Assembly (NCBI GenBank): GCA_948099385.1
Contig: CANUEZ040000024.1
Location: 19,790,001 to 19,854,000, forward strand
Source of the DNA: Fasciola hepatica
Taxonomy: Eukaryota > Platyhelminthes > Trematoda > Plagiorchiida > Fasciolidae
Direction of reading: 5' to 3'
Length of the DNA: 64,000 nt
This document shows, piece by piece, positions 1 through 11,333 of the stretch (its first letter is position 1; each line of letters begins with the position of its first letter). The notes below the pieces were generated by a model. The model did not search any database and was not told the origin of the DNA. It was given only the letters and a program-made list of their open reading frames with translations. Made by a program: the position numbers and the translations under genes.

Positions 1-1604
1 AACAACTATAGTCTCAGATCAGACCTGATCAGATCACTCCATATGGAGGCCTGAGCCAAACTTGAATCCAGTTTCTTGCCCCCAAGGCTCCAGTGATCCT
101 CACGTGTTTCAACAGGAAAAAGGAAACATCATTCATTCCAGTGGTCACTCGAGTGCGGCAGGTTTCTAGCTGCCTGACCATCCATTTCTCCTTCCCCAAA
201 ACAAGAGAATCCGGGTGGAAGTACAAGCTACTGCAGACTCCTACTCAGCTTTGAGACATGGTAGCACTACACGTAGTTTACATTCTAGGCGAGACTTTGA
301 CGATCATATCCTTTAGTCCCCCCTCAGGACTACCGTAGTGGTGCTTGCATGGATGGTACCGGGGGCTTTCTGCCTTTCTACTGTGTCTACTAGCACGACT
401 AGGGGGTTGTAGCGAGTTTGGAAGACCAGAAAAGAAGAAAAACTTCAATAATATTCGTGAATAATAAAATAATAACACTTGAAAACAGAAGAATACGAGG
501 AACAAAAGTTCAACGATTCAGAAATTGGTTAGAGGTAGCAGCTATGCTGGATTCAGTGAGGGTGAAAATGTGATAACTAAAGATTTCGGATATAGGGAAA
601 AATTACCGCAATAGGACTCCACCTGCAACGCGAAACAAGCCGATCTCCGCTAATATTCACTTTGGTTCCAAAGCAGTTTGAGGACCGGTTGTGCATGGGA
701 TGACCGCGGGTTATATGCTGCGTCGTGTTTTTTCATGGCAAGGAGGCGGATCCTTGTAGCCCTTTGTCCGCGAGCTCACCTCACTTTTTTATGACCTTTA
801 ATTTTTAGGCGTTTAGGCTTCCTCAAAATCCTCCGAGACTCCCTTAAAACCATACATTTTTGCAGCCTAGTATCGTACCCCATATTTTTTCAGCTTCCGT
901 GGTCGGGGCTCGGGGGCTCACTTTCTCACATCATATTCTGACCGCGATTTGCTAGGATAGAGGCCAACGGGAGAGTACAGCACATCAGCGCTTGTTTTTT
1001 GGTTTTATAGGAACCTTCTGCCAGGCCGAGGATCACTGCTCCATTATCGTGACTTGTTTGGGGAGGGTAATGTGGGTGGTGTTTGCGTACCTTGTGTTTC
1101 GATTATTATCTTTCTCTTCCTATAGGGTCGTGCCTCACACGGGCTGTGTACGCAGTCGCGGGTCTTTTAGTCCGCAGTGGAGTCGTGCAAGTGTAAAAAA
1201 CGGGTTTGACAAGAGGTATACTCAAGATTCATCCTTCGAGGTAGCTTCTCCTCGCACTGGCCTCTGCAATCCAGTAGGGTACTCGAATCCTTTCCTCTAG
1301 TTGTTACACACTCTAGCAGTCTCCTGAGGCTCCCTCTCTTCCTAAACCTGCTCCACGTTTTGTATTTTCTAGGCTGTGATCTCCTCGTCTTGAACTTCAA
1401 CCGAGGCTGCAAGCCATTTTGTTCATTCCTCACTAAAGATGCAAAGGCATCTTCGGGTTCCCCTCAATATAATTTCACTCCTCTTCCATGCTGCCACTGC
1501 TGAATTATCAATTTAGTTTTTTAACAATAATAATGGTGTATTTCTCGACGGTGGCTGAGACGCACGAGCAAGAGCACGACCATGGTGTACAATGTTAACC
1601 AAAA
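1..1604. other. No recognisable gene
   Basis: I read both strands and found only short open frames (at most about 100 codons) without a familiar motif. No retroelement signature, tRNA or tandem array was recognised here. Confidence 0.5.
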
Positions 1605-1868
1605 CCATGAACGACACACGAATTTCAAGAACAGCAGATAAAACGTCGGAAACAAAACGATATAGCTAGAAATAGTTTGGACGGACCGAAATGGAAATGG
1701 TTTGTGCGGCAAATACGGTTTGGTTTCGAATTCGAGTTGGCTGGTGGTAGCCCTTGGGGATTCAGAAAATATCGTGAATATATAGTGCTAAGAAAGCATT
1801 ATAAACCAAAATGACGCAAGCCGTGTATAACGGAGGCTTATCGAGGTTCCATGGACGATATAAGTTCT
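1605..1868 (-). repeat. Fragment of element-E-type LTR, reversed
   Basis: This stretch matches, in reverse complement, the segment at about 33485-33757 that lies in the 5' LTR of element E. Long shared words include the block around 1710-1740 with TACGGTTTGGTTTCGAA and the block around 1765-1785 with CAGAAAATATCGTGAATATA. Divergence is moderate, roughly one base in five by eye. No coding part of E is seen beside it, so it is either a remnant of a solo LTR or the end of a lost copy. Confidence 0.7.
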
Positions 1869-4765
1869 GAACAAGGAGAAATGTATGGGAATACACGCGT
1901 AAACTTTAATAAATATGAAGAGGACAGCTCTCCAGGAAGACGATGCGAGCCCGGAATGGTGGATATCGCCGGGTTCTATAAACGGAGTATATTATGGAAC
2001 AGGGAGACATGGAACAAGTAGTGTGGAAGTGCACTCGAAAACGTTGATGAAAGCAGAGGGAACAGCAATCCCTATAAAAGGTGAGTTTGGGTTCAGGATC
2101 AATAATCTGTGTCATTCAGAAAAAAGGGAGAACAACCTGAGGGCCTTGGATTAGCGAAGAGTCGATTTCAAGCCCGATACCGTTCGACAGAAGAATGACA
2201 TCTCGCAACAGATATCAGAGTGGAAAATCTCTGCATAGGCTCGCGCCTTATTGTTCTTTTAAGCTGACAAAAATATATTGACTTAGTGATTCTCCGAGTT
2301 ATTCGGCGTCATTATTGGGAACCACGGATGGGGAGGATAAGTGGACTTGCGTTCAGATGGCGCATCGAAATTTAACGAGTAACAAACTCCTGTGTTGCAT
2401 ATTCTATCTCTGTTATTGGGTTGTTCCATCTAAAGCCAATGCGAAGTGCATCATCTTGTGGGTCTGGTTTATCTGTCAGAGTAACGGCCGTGTCGACCAA
2501 CCAGTAGCAGGTTGAGCGTGAACTGTTATTTGTGTAGGCTCCAACTGTGACGTCAGTGGAAGAGATGTTGCGTTAGAAGAAGCCAATCAATCTACTGGTA
2601 AGCACTTGGGGGTGTTTTAGGTCGTGTGGCTCGATTGAAATCCCGGTTGGTATGACAGATATCATTTTGGTGTCTGTCAATACCAGTCGGAGTGTGGACC
2701 TTGGTCATCGAACGTGGAGCCCGACAGAGCGTGCGAAGACGAACCTGAAATAAGTGGTGTTTGCTGTCTGGACGTGGTTCCAGCTGTGGGTTATGATATT
2801 AAACGGCGACGGTTATTAAAGAACTGGATGGGTTTATGTGAACCGTCAGTGGCACATTTCCATATTCTGATCTGGGTTTCATTTCAAAAGTTTAAGCTGC
2901 ATATGGCTGCAAGGGGTTAATCAGTACTGCCACAGGCTAGCAAGGTGGAGTACGCCGGATTAGTTGCTGTGTCTGCGTTTCAAAAGGTAAATGGTTTGCA
3001 CGCAATTAGAAATGGTAACCATTAATACCGTTTGCTTACACAGAGGGCAGGTCAGCACCAAGGCCTACATAGGTTTGAGAGCACAGTATGTGTGTGAATG
3101 GGATTGGTGCCCTGCTAACATAGCACTATATTTGTTACCGTCTCTCCTGGTACGGCGGTTATCTTACACTGAAAAATTCTGAGGAACAGTCAGGTAAGAT
3201 TGCAGAAGGAACTACTAAGGCGTCGGCGGTGATGCACTGGAGAAAATTGGCATGGTGCAGAAAAACGAAGACCTAATCTCGTTTATGCTTTTACACGATG
3301 GTGCTGGCATACAGAGATTAAGCTTGAATATGAGCTCGGAAAGCTCATGATGTGGTGGATGCATGAGTATCTCATTTGTTATAAAAGTGAGGAAAGATGG
3401 TTAGCACTGAGTGGCGAATATGAACTGTTCTCCGTGTTCATTTTTGTGAACTTAAAAGAGGCAGATGTTGGTCATCTGCTGCCTCGATATGTTATTCATG
3501 TCAGTGAGCTTGAAGTCCATGCTGCGGTAGTGATTGTAGTTGACTGGAGGCGACCAGAGGTACTGTGAACCCAGATAGCTGTTTGCATAGATGGTCCCAC
3601 GGATATTTGACACTTGCGGCCGCGGGAAATTTGCAGGTCTAATGCTACTGGCTGGTGTCTGGTGTGGTTGCTGTTAGGCAGAGTTGCAAACCTGAGCGTG
3701 GCTTGGGTGCTAGGACATCGAGAAAGCCGCTTTTTAAGAATGATGACGGAAGATGAAGGGGTAAAGGTGGGAAAGGTGACCGGCTTTCACCAAGTTCTTA
3801 TTTCTTTTTTCCTTTTTCTTGGCTCCACCGAGGTTGCTGTTATCCATCAGGTACGTCTACACGCTGTCCGGATCAATGGGTTGAAATTCGAGTCTATGGT
3901 AGCGACGGTACATGAGGCTGACATGCACGCTGGGTGCTCTTATGGAGGGTATGAGGTGGATAAGTGTGTGTGAGAGTTCAGTGCGTTGCCGTCCCAGTCA
4001 GTCTCGGGTGTAAAAACCAAAAGCTTTTCGAGCGAACAAAGGCGATGTGGGGTTTCCCCTTTCGCAAGATCAGGTCTGAGCTGGTGGGAGACATACCCAT
4101 GAATGAAGGTTGCCCATCTCCTTCACAGCCCGATGTCAGTGGTATTTGGAGATCGACTCGATTCCACCAGGTCCTTTAACTTTCCGCTTTTCTTTTCTTT
4201 TTTTCTGCATCCTAACAGAAGGGTGGCCGAGCCCATATAGGAGCTTTCCGTAGCCCCTCCGCCCGGTCGTAATTTTATGCTTATTTGTCTTTTTCGCAAC
4301 CGCTGTGGATGGTCTGTTTTCCCCACGTTCGGACGACGCTATGGCATGGGTGCCGTTGACATCAGAGGTTTTGCTGGCATAGGCTGGAAAAATGCGTGAT
4401 GAGACAGAGCAAACACACGGACTAGGACAACGAATGTTGTGACGCACAGGATTGCTTACTTGTATCAGTCTCATACAAAGCCAGACCATGCCTAAGACCA
4501 TCAGAAACCATTCCGGGCTAGCTGATGTGAGAGAGTTTATCTATACTGATCGGAAGTGATGTGGTGCATAACAGGAAAGATGGCAGTAGTTGGTGGATGG
4601 CAGATGCAGAGATGAGACAAGAGGACAGGCTGACGAGTAGATATTAGAAGGTGGGCATCTGGGACGAGATTCTGAAATGAGATGATTAAGAAAAGCGAAA
4701 TGAGGCCAGATATAAAACCCAGGAGGGTGGTGGTAGACAAAATGAGCGGGAAAGGAGTAGAAAGA
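1869..4765. other. No recognisable gene
   Basis: Only short open frames without known motifs. A pyrimidine-rich segment near 3790-3830 weakly resembles another near 4150-4210 (both follow a CACCA(A/G)GT word), suggesting a faint internal duplication. Nothing else could be supported. Confidence 0.45.
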
Positions 4766-5398
4766 TCAAGTAAGACAGTGGACGGTGGAGCTCAGTGTCC
4801 TAGGGACCGAAGCCACGTACTTATCTGCCACAGAGACATCTAAGGCTAAGAACCTTAGACTGGCTAGCAGTAGAACATGAACATTTTCTAGACTTGGGAG
4901 AACGGAAGCCCCTATTAGCTCCGGATTCTGTGGCCCGTCGAACTCACGGCGACATCTGTCCGAAGGTGCTTTTTCACGTTTCACCAGTTCGACGTTTATC
5001 ACCCCGTGACGACTGTTCCGTTGTGGTGCTGTAACGACCACCGGACCCAAGTCCTCTTCATACCTCGTCGTTGATAAATAAAGTATCGCGGAGTCTCGGT
5101 TTATCCTCCGACGCGTTTTCTGATGCGCGTGTTGAACGAGCGCTTCTCTTTTTGGAACGTGCAGCGGTGCACCACCGAAAGATCCCGATGGTGCCTCCTC
5201 CAATTCCAAATCTATTTCTGGGTCTTTGAAGTCCGCCGTGATGTGCACCGCTTCATCTTTACTGACTGTATCATTTACCGCCAACAGTTCAGTACCCTCC
5301 ACTCTGGTAGAGGATGGGCTCCAGCCAACGCAGAGAGCTAGAGGGCTTCTTTGAGTTATAACTATACCGCTTATACACTGTAAATTTGGTATTCCCAT
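4766..5398 (-). CDS. Unrecognised 210-codon open frame
   Basis: This is the longest open frame in the first 13 kb that is not clearly a transposon. The predicted protein is hydrophilic in its middle, with an acidic stretch (around residues 55-75, DPEIDLELEE) followed by a basic one (around residues 90-105, HQKTRRRINR). The C-terminal 50 residues are more hydrophobic. I recognise no reverse transcriptase, integrase, protease or Gag motif. It lies downstream, in minus-strand sense, of a BEL/Pao RT fragment, so it could be a decayed part of that element. It could equally be a chance open frame or an exon of an unknown gene. No promoter or splice signal was identified. Confidence 0.2.
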   Translation of the reverse strand: MGIPNLQCISGIVITQRSPLALCVGWSPSSTRVEGTELLAVNDTVSKDEAVHITADFKDPEIDLELEEAPSGSFGGAPLHVPKREALVQHAHQKTRRRINRDSAILYLSTTRYEEDLGPVVVTAPQRNSRHGVINVELVKREKAPSDRCRREFDGPQNPELIGASVLPSLENVHVLLLASLRFLALDVSVADKYVASVPRTLSSTVHCLT

Positions 5399-6638
5399 TT
5401 CCTTTCATTTTTGGTGACACAAGTGCTTCATGACCAGCAACAGCACTCCTCCACCTAAACCGTCATCGTCCTTATCTATCCTACTCTGCACGAAGCCCCA
5501 CCCAAGCCCCAGTGACGACCTCCTGTGGAGTTAGCTATTTCTTGGTGAGCTCGACGATCTGTAAATCGCCAAAAATAGCTGATCATTCATCCCACCTGTT
5601 GCAAATGCTGCCGGAATCGGTGTATATGGTCGACAAGAGCCCGGAGGCCGGCAGTCCTCCTTCTTGTGGCATTTGCAGGGATTTTTAAGATTCCGGCCCC
5701 TAAACTCGAGAGCTTCTCAAGTCCTTCCGTTTCATTGGTCTCACTTTTCTTAAGATTGTTTTCAGGCTTTACGAGGAACTTTCTGCACTCTCCTCCGGTA
5801 TCCCTCTTTTAGCCTGGTTTTTCTCATCTTCCAGGTAGAGCACCTGCTGTCCTCCGTAAACCACTACTTCGCTTCTACAGTGGCTCGTCCAGTTACCAGC
5901 TTCGGAGATTTCAGATCAGCAGACTCTATTCCCCCTTTTCAAGATTGCCAGAACAGTATACTTGCAGGCTGCACCATCCGGCCCGACGAAGGCATGATCA
6001 TTTGAGAACCCCCTATTTCTTCCGAGGCAGCCTCTGTGCCTTGGGACGGCGGACCCCGACAAGGTGGGTCTTAGCCTTCTGTCGCTTTCCGATACATCGG
6101 CCCTCCATTTTCCTAAGCGCGGTCTTCTTTTTATTGCGGCCTGGTAGGACAGACAAGGGCACCTTAGCCAGTTCACAGTATGATATTTCATGGCTCTCAT
6201 CCTTATTCTGCTCTCGTTTGTGTTGCTGGGATTTCTAGTTTTGGGATCCTTTTCGATACTACTTACGAAAGAGCCGCCAAATTTTAACTGGTTTCAACCA
6301 CCTTCAGCCAAATATACCACTTGGCTTTGACCTTCAAATGTGTCGGGCATTATTATCGTTTTGGTCCCATTTAGGACTTATTATGGTTCTGTGAATACGT
6401 GCTGTACCCTTAGGAAAAATTTTGTTCCTGACATCACTTGAACCGTCTGATCACTCAATCTCACATTCTTAGGGCTCATCCAAAATATACCGTGGCTACT
6501 ATCATTACACGCCATTCTCTAATTTATTTTCATTTCACTCGAGGGCAGGCTTCGCTGGACTTGCATGTTCCTTACTTCACTGGGTGCGATCAGGAATATT
6601 TTTTGGTCTAGCGTGTCCATAGATTTTAGCGTTTGATC
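5399..6638. other. No recognisable gene
   Basis: No open frame carries a known motif. If the BEL/Pao RT fragment just to the right once continued to RNase H and integrase, those parts would fall here, but I could not align them convincingly. Confidence 0.4.
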
Positions 6639-6925
6639 TCAATCTACTTTTTTCCGATAGAGCTGTTGCAGTGAAAGTCTTCCGGGAGGCAACCGGGAAG
6701 AAACTAACCCGAGAGGATGGCACAAACTGAGGGTGGATGGCAGGATGCCCCTGGGAGTAACTGGACTATCTGGGGTATTCTGCTCGAAAACAAGGTCATC
6801 CGTCTCAGCGTTGCACTGTATTCCTAGGGTGCTTTCCATCGGGGGTGTTGATCCATTCAGCTCTGGAACTTTTGCGCTTCTTCATCGCGCGGAGTGACCC
6901 CTGAGACCCCTGATGCCTTTCATAT
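6639..6925 (-). pseudogene. BEL/Pao reverse transcriptase fragment
   Basis: The minus-strand frame reads as the part of BEL/Pao reverse transcriptase just after the catalytic palm. An ALGIQWN-like word (LGIQCNAETDD) is followed by TPRGIL and then by a block resembling YDPLGLV (CHPLGLVSS). These three blocks and their spacing are characteristic of BEL/Pao RT, and Ty3/Gypsy RT does not have them. The reading extends upstream to about 6925 through one stop codon. There is no matching Gag, protease or integrase close by, and no LTR pair was found, so this is an isolated, inactive remnant. It does not belong to the BEL at 25-32 kb, which has its own RT. Confidence 0.65.
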
Positions 6926-7344
6926 TCATTTTGCTGGCGGAATCAGCCCTTTCTTAGTAATTCCGTCAGGCTCCTAAAATATTATAGCCGTTTCAGTGTC
7001 ATCAAACGACTAAGATAGTAGTCAATACTACAGTTGTCGCTCACACTGTCCACTATGGCCCGGACGGCCAAGACTTCTTATCTGTCCTCTACTCCAAGCT
7101 GAGTGTGGTTGGCGCAAAAGCTTGGCGATATTGCTCTGAACTGATGAACTAGCACTTCATGATCCATAACCGGTTTGCCCAAAATGTTCTCGTCCCACTA
7201 TGGAAAACGGCGACGCATGTTTTCTACTGGCACCTTCACTTGAAGAAACTTCAAGAACTTTGCTGGAATGATTGGACAGAGCTGTGGGCGGCCTTTCTGT
7301 GCTGAAGTGGAAAATTATCCACTCCCCATTCAACTTGAAGTTTG

Positions 7345-7445
7345 AACGGATGGATCGATCTAACTGCTTTCTTGGGAGTGTAAACTAAGTTTCCACCGAT
7401 CCAGTAAGTGGAAGATACCTTGATGCCGTGAATAAGTTTTTACAT
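7345..7445 (+). repeat. LTR-C 3' part, displaced
   Basis: This segment aligns with about 15893-15985, the downstream part of the LTR of element C. Shared words include GATCGATCT and GATGCCGTGAATAA (GGTGCCGTGAATGA in the other copy). It lies upstream of the matching LTR start at 7558, so the two LTR parts are in permuted order here. Confidence 0.55.
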
Positions 7446-7557
7446 TGCCCACAAGGCTAAAGGGCAAAATGGCGCATAGAAGTAGTAGATTATTACTGCC
7501 GCAAGTCGAATAATGCTTCACTAGTGGTTGGAAAACCAAAGTCTAGCCGCAGAGGTG

Positions 7558-7720
7558 TTTATGCGAACCATCAGATCAAAGGGTAGAGAGCGGGGAACGA
7601 CCAGGGGTTTGCACAAGAGCACTATTTTAGTGGTGGCCGAACCAAGAAGGGCTCTGTTTGGGGAGATAAAACAAAGTTCATACATGAGGTGGCAATCAAG
7701 GTGATGATTTCCAAAAAATG
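7558..7720 (+). repeat. LTR-C 5' part
   Basis: The sequence starts TGCGAACCATCAGATCAAAG and follows 15713-15872 closely, the start of the LTR found directly downstream of element C's 3' region. With the segment at 7345-7445 it may be the remains of two adjacent LTRs or of a rearranged one. It could be the decayed 5' LTR of C, whose 3' LTR lies 8 kb to the right, but the intervening DNA is too scrambled to prove that. Confidence 0.6.
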
Positions 7721-8604
7721 AATGCAAGGCCACCAAGCAACTTTCCCTCCGGAAGGCCGAGAGAGGAGCTTCCGATGTGTTTAGATCCGGCAGTGTTCGT
7801 TTCTCCTGGAGACAAAGTCACAAATGAGGATAAACGCCCGAAAATACCATAATAACAGACAGAATGCAGACAACAGGTAATCCATCGTGTGTTGGAGAGG
7901 GAGAAAGTTTGTAATGGTACATTTGTTCGTCTGCAGGATTGTTTTGCGGACCACCAGTTGCACCGATGTTTATAACCGATAAATATGTTCTTCCTTATGC
8001 CGGTTGTGCAAAAACCGTCGCAACGGGTTGCCTGCCATTGGAAAACTGGTAGTTGTTGCCATAAAAATGGCTACGTGTGCCGAAACCTTCCGGTGCTCAC
8101 CGACTGTGGGACAAGAGTGAAATTTCTTCTCCATACACCCATCTTTGTCACAAATAAGCAGATTGTTGACGGAAGAATGGCAACCTGAAAAAAAACTCGG
8201 CAGGAGAGGAAAAACGAAAACGACTGCAAAAATGATCATTTTAAGCGGCCCAATGAGCACACAGAGCTAAAAGAACCGGTAAACTGAGTGTTTCCCAGAA
8301 AACATGATAATAACACCGAAGTACCACTGATTGTTGGTATACCATAAATAGTGCCCACGAAACGCACGGGTCTCCCCACGACTCGACACCGAAGTCACTA
8401 CCTACCAGGGTTCGCAGTTTGTCGGGTTCGTGCTTGCCAGTGCTGTGGAATGGGGCATGAGTGCCACTGAAGGGGATGGACACGGTTGAGCCAAGTCCGA
8501 TGTCGTCCGTACCTCCAGGAAAGCTGGTTTTAATCTATCTATGGAAACAGTTCCTTGTTACTTCCTAAGTTCTGTAGTGGGACACATTTTTTTCGCCTTG
8601 GAAC
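7721..8604. other. No recognisable gene
   Basis: Short frames only. Position suggests it could hold the 3' non-coding region of the minus-strand Gypsy remnant H to its right, but no polypurine tract or LTR was identified. Confidence 0.4.
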
Positions 8605-11300
8605 TCAATGACCGCCCGAATAATGAGCCTGAACTTGGTGTTGCCTACTGTCCTTACACAAGAAAACTTGTGCACGTGGACGGCCTAGTAGGCACGTAAA
8701 CTGGTACGCTTCCTTTCCCAGTCGATGGTGAGTGCGGGCCAAGCACACGCCGGGTTGGGCGCTGGGTGTAGTCGGGAACTTCAAAAGGCTGCAAAAATTG
8801 TGGCTCAACCATTCTCCCGATAACCGAAACAAGCACCCTAATACTAGCTTATTCGAAGTTGAACGCGGGTCGGCTTCTATTGAAATGCGAAAGCCCAACA
8901 GGACAGAGGGAAGAGTTTCGCGCCAGACCAAGTTTAATTGAGCCTTTAGGCTTTTGAGTCGTCTGAAAAAAGCTCAATCAAACGGTTAGCAACTGGATGG
9001 TAAGCCATAATTCTTACCTATTTGCATCCAAATACATTTATCAACCAAGCCACCGAACCTTGAAAATTGATTCCGCTATCGATGTCCACAATAGCGAGGC
9101 GCCCGGAAGGGGCTACACATCGTTCCGGGATGCACTTCCTGTTTTTTCGGATGAGCCGTGGCCTACAGGTCTCCCTTTAGCCTACCTCAAAAACTGCATG
9201 CTACCGAGTAAGTGAGCCCGTAAGAGGTGGAAAACCTATTTGATCAACACGCGCAGGATAAAAGCGTGCATCCGGTATAGTGGTTTTGTCGGGAGGACTT
9301 TATGTAATCTCGAGCACTTTGAATCACCGACTTTCCGGGCAACCAAAACACTTTTACTCAAATCTCTAGTTATTTTTGGATACATGAAAATCTCAGTCAC
9401 TATTTTAACCGAGGCTGGTATGGCGGGGTGTGACAGTCTATGTAAGACGCTTTCGAGCTACGAGTAGCCGAATTCACGTGAATCCCGTAATCAGAACAGG
9501 GTTGATTCGCTGTTTCTACGATACTGGATTAATAAGCACGCATCCCCGCAAAATATATACAAACCTCAGATATGCTATCAGAAATACCTATGTTGAGAGC
9601 CAAGTTCTTGGTGTGAGACTCAAGCATCAGAGCCTCACAGGTCTTGCCAGGAAACGAAAAAGCCGCGAGTTTGATTCGAACAAACGATGCCCAGTTTACA
9701 AAGGGCCAATGGTGCGAAAGACGCAAATGACGTACATAGTTGAGTATTTTCACGAAATCAGGTCAAGATAGTGCTTCGGAAGCACTTTCCATAACCGGTA
9801 GTTACAACCCGTGCAGCTTCCAGGGCGGCCCTTACTGGAAACAAATGACACCAGGAGACGGGAATCATTTTGAGACTCCGAGTAAAACTGCGCCCTCTAA
9901 CGGAGTGAATGGCCCCGGTTCGATTTGGAGAGGGCTGATATGACAAAGCCCCTCGAACTCTGGATCGTGTACTTGGACTGAGTCAACGGCTGCCAAGTCA
10001 GTGCCACCGCTTGGTTTTATGAGACGGATGCTGGAAGGAGCACTTGCTGCGGGACTAGGCTCACCTGAGATGTGCCTTGTATCCTCTGTGAAATGGGTGA
10101 TGTGGTCTACTTGGCAGAGTTTACTGGGATAGTATTGGCCTGCTGTAGTCCGTGCGGCAAAGACGAATGGTTCGTGGTTCACGAAGGCAGTTATTCACGC
10201 TTTCCAGAAATACGTAACCAGATTCAAAACGGATCTCGAAATCAAAATGCCGTTGGTCAGTTAATTCTACCGTACTGGTTTGTCAAATGAACAATAAAAT
10301 GAACTATATAAGAACCTCAGTTAGGCCATCACTTGGATTCAGAAAACGAAAACCGAGTTCCGGCCTGCGAGAGACAAGCTTGTGCTTCACGCAGGTCCAA
10401 GATAGGATATGACGGTAGCTCGTTGGACGTGAACGAACGAAGGTTGGTTCAAGACAACATAAATTGTGTGAAAAACGAGAACGTAGTGTACATCAGCGAG
10501 TGATATCAAGGAAGAACGAAATCTTGGTGTTTTTGAGGGATTTCCTTGAACCGGTGGTTACGGGCTGTGAAATGTCTGCCCTCCGGCTCGTAACTGAAAT
10601 AATGTAAAGCCAAGTAAACAGCGAAAGTTGCCCTGCCTAGTTTAGTACACCTGGATTCGGTCAGCCGCAGACGTTTGTAGAAAAGCGCCTGGGTTCCCAC
10701 GCGCCTTGTACCTGTGGTTGTGAAGCCTCAGCTGCCAAGTCTGAAACATCGGTTGACAGTGCCGTGAGAGCTTTTGTTAGGTGAAGTGATACTGAGACCA
10801 TGTTGGAGATAGCCTGTCTCAGTTCGACAAAAGAAGAACGGACATTCTAGGGAAACTTGAATATTTTGGTCTTGCTGAGTGGTAAATCCGTGAGTAGTTA
10901 CATCGACTGGGCACATTTAGAGTATGACTACCCCGTCGAGTCGTCGAAGCATTTTGAAGAATCAAGTTTTACGATATTCGAGATTTTCCCACACCCTACC
11001 CTTCATGGGTGGAACTCATGTGGTTGATACTTGATATCCAGGGAGAGTTATAATTTCTCAACCTAATAAATACTTCGCAGCCTTGATTTTCGCCCCATTT
11101 TTGAAGCAAATTGTTGAAAAGTGCTTGTAAATGCACAATGTGGTCGTCCGAGGTTGCCCTAGCCATTAGGATGTCATCTAAGCAGGTGAAAACCCCTTCT
11201 AACGACTGGTAGACCCGATCTATAAATCACAAGCTCTGTAAGGCCTCGTAATAAAGTCACATAGGGCCAGCTGTCCGACGCAGAATAGGTCCCCTCAGAG
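8605..11300 (-). pseudogene. Ty3/Gypsy pol remnant (element H)
   Basis: Read on the minus strand from 11300 downwards, CsRn1-like Pol domains appear in the expected order. RT comes first, with LDDIL at about 11180 and the following GYQV...P region to about 10930. RNase H follows at about 10790-10506, where GAWEP, the ES(R/K)C(T/S)..GR and the EGR.F blocks are recognisable. The RNase H tail and spacer lie at 10182-9865 (DTRHISG, DPEFE). The integrase core end is at 9025-8605 (AYHPVAN, LPSVLLGFR, RLSGEW, VFLC.DSR). Several frameshifts and stops break the frame, so it is inactive. The integrase zinc finger and first core half are missing; a BEL-type LTR fragment (9420-9780) occupies that interval, probably inserted. 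No LTRs of its own were recognised. A BEL gag/protease lies immediately upstream in the same sense. Confidence 0.75.
9420..9780 (-). repeat. Decayed BEL-type LTR within element H
   Basis: The plus strand here aligns in the same direction as the LTRs at 25351-26027 and 31796-32530. Shared landmarks are TCAGAACA(G/A), TTGATTCGCT, CTGGATTAA.AA, an ATA.ATA(T)GTACAAAC-like block and AGTGCTT. Divergence is high. It sits between the RNase H tail and the integrase end of Gypsy remnant H, so it probably inserted there and then lost its internal part. Confidence 0.55.
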
Positions 11301-11333
11301 CCCCCAGTCCGCCGACTCGCACTGGTAGCACAC

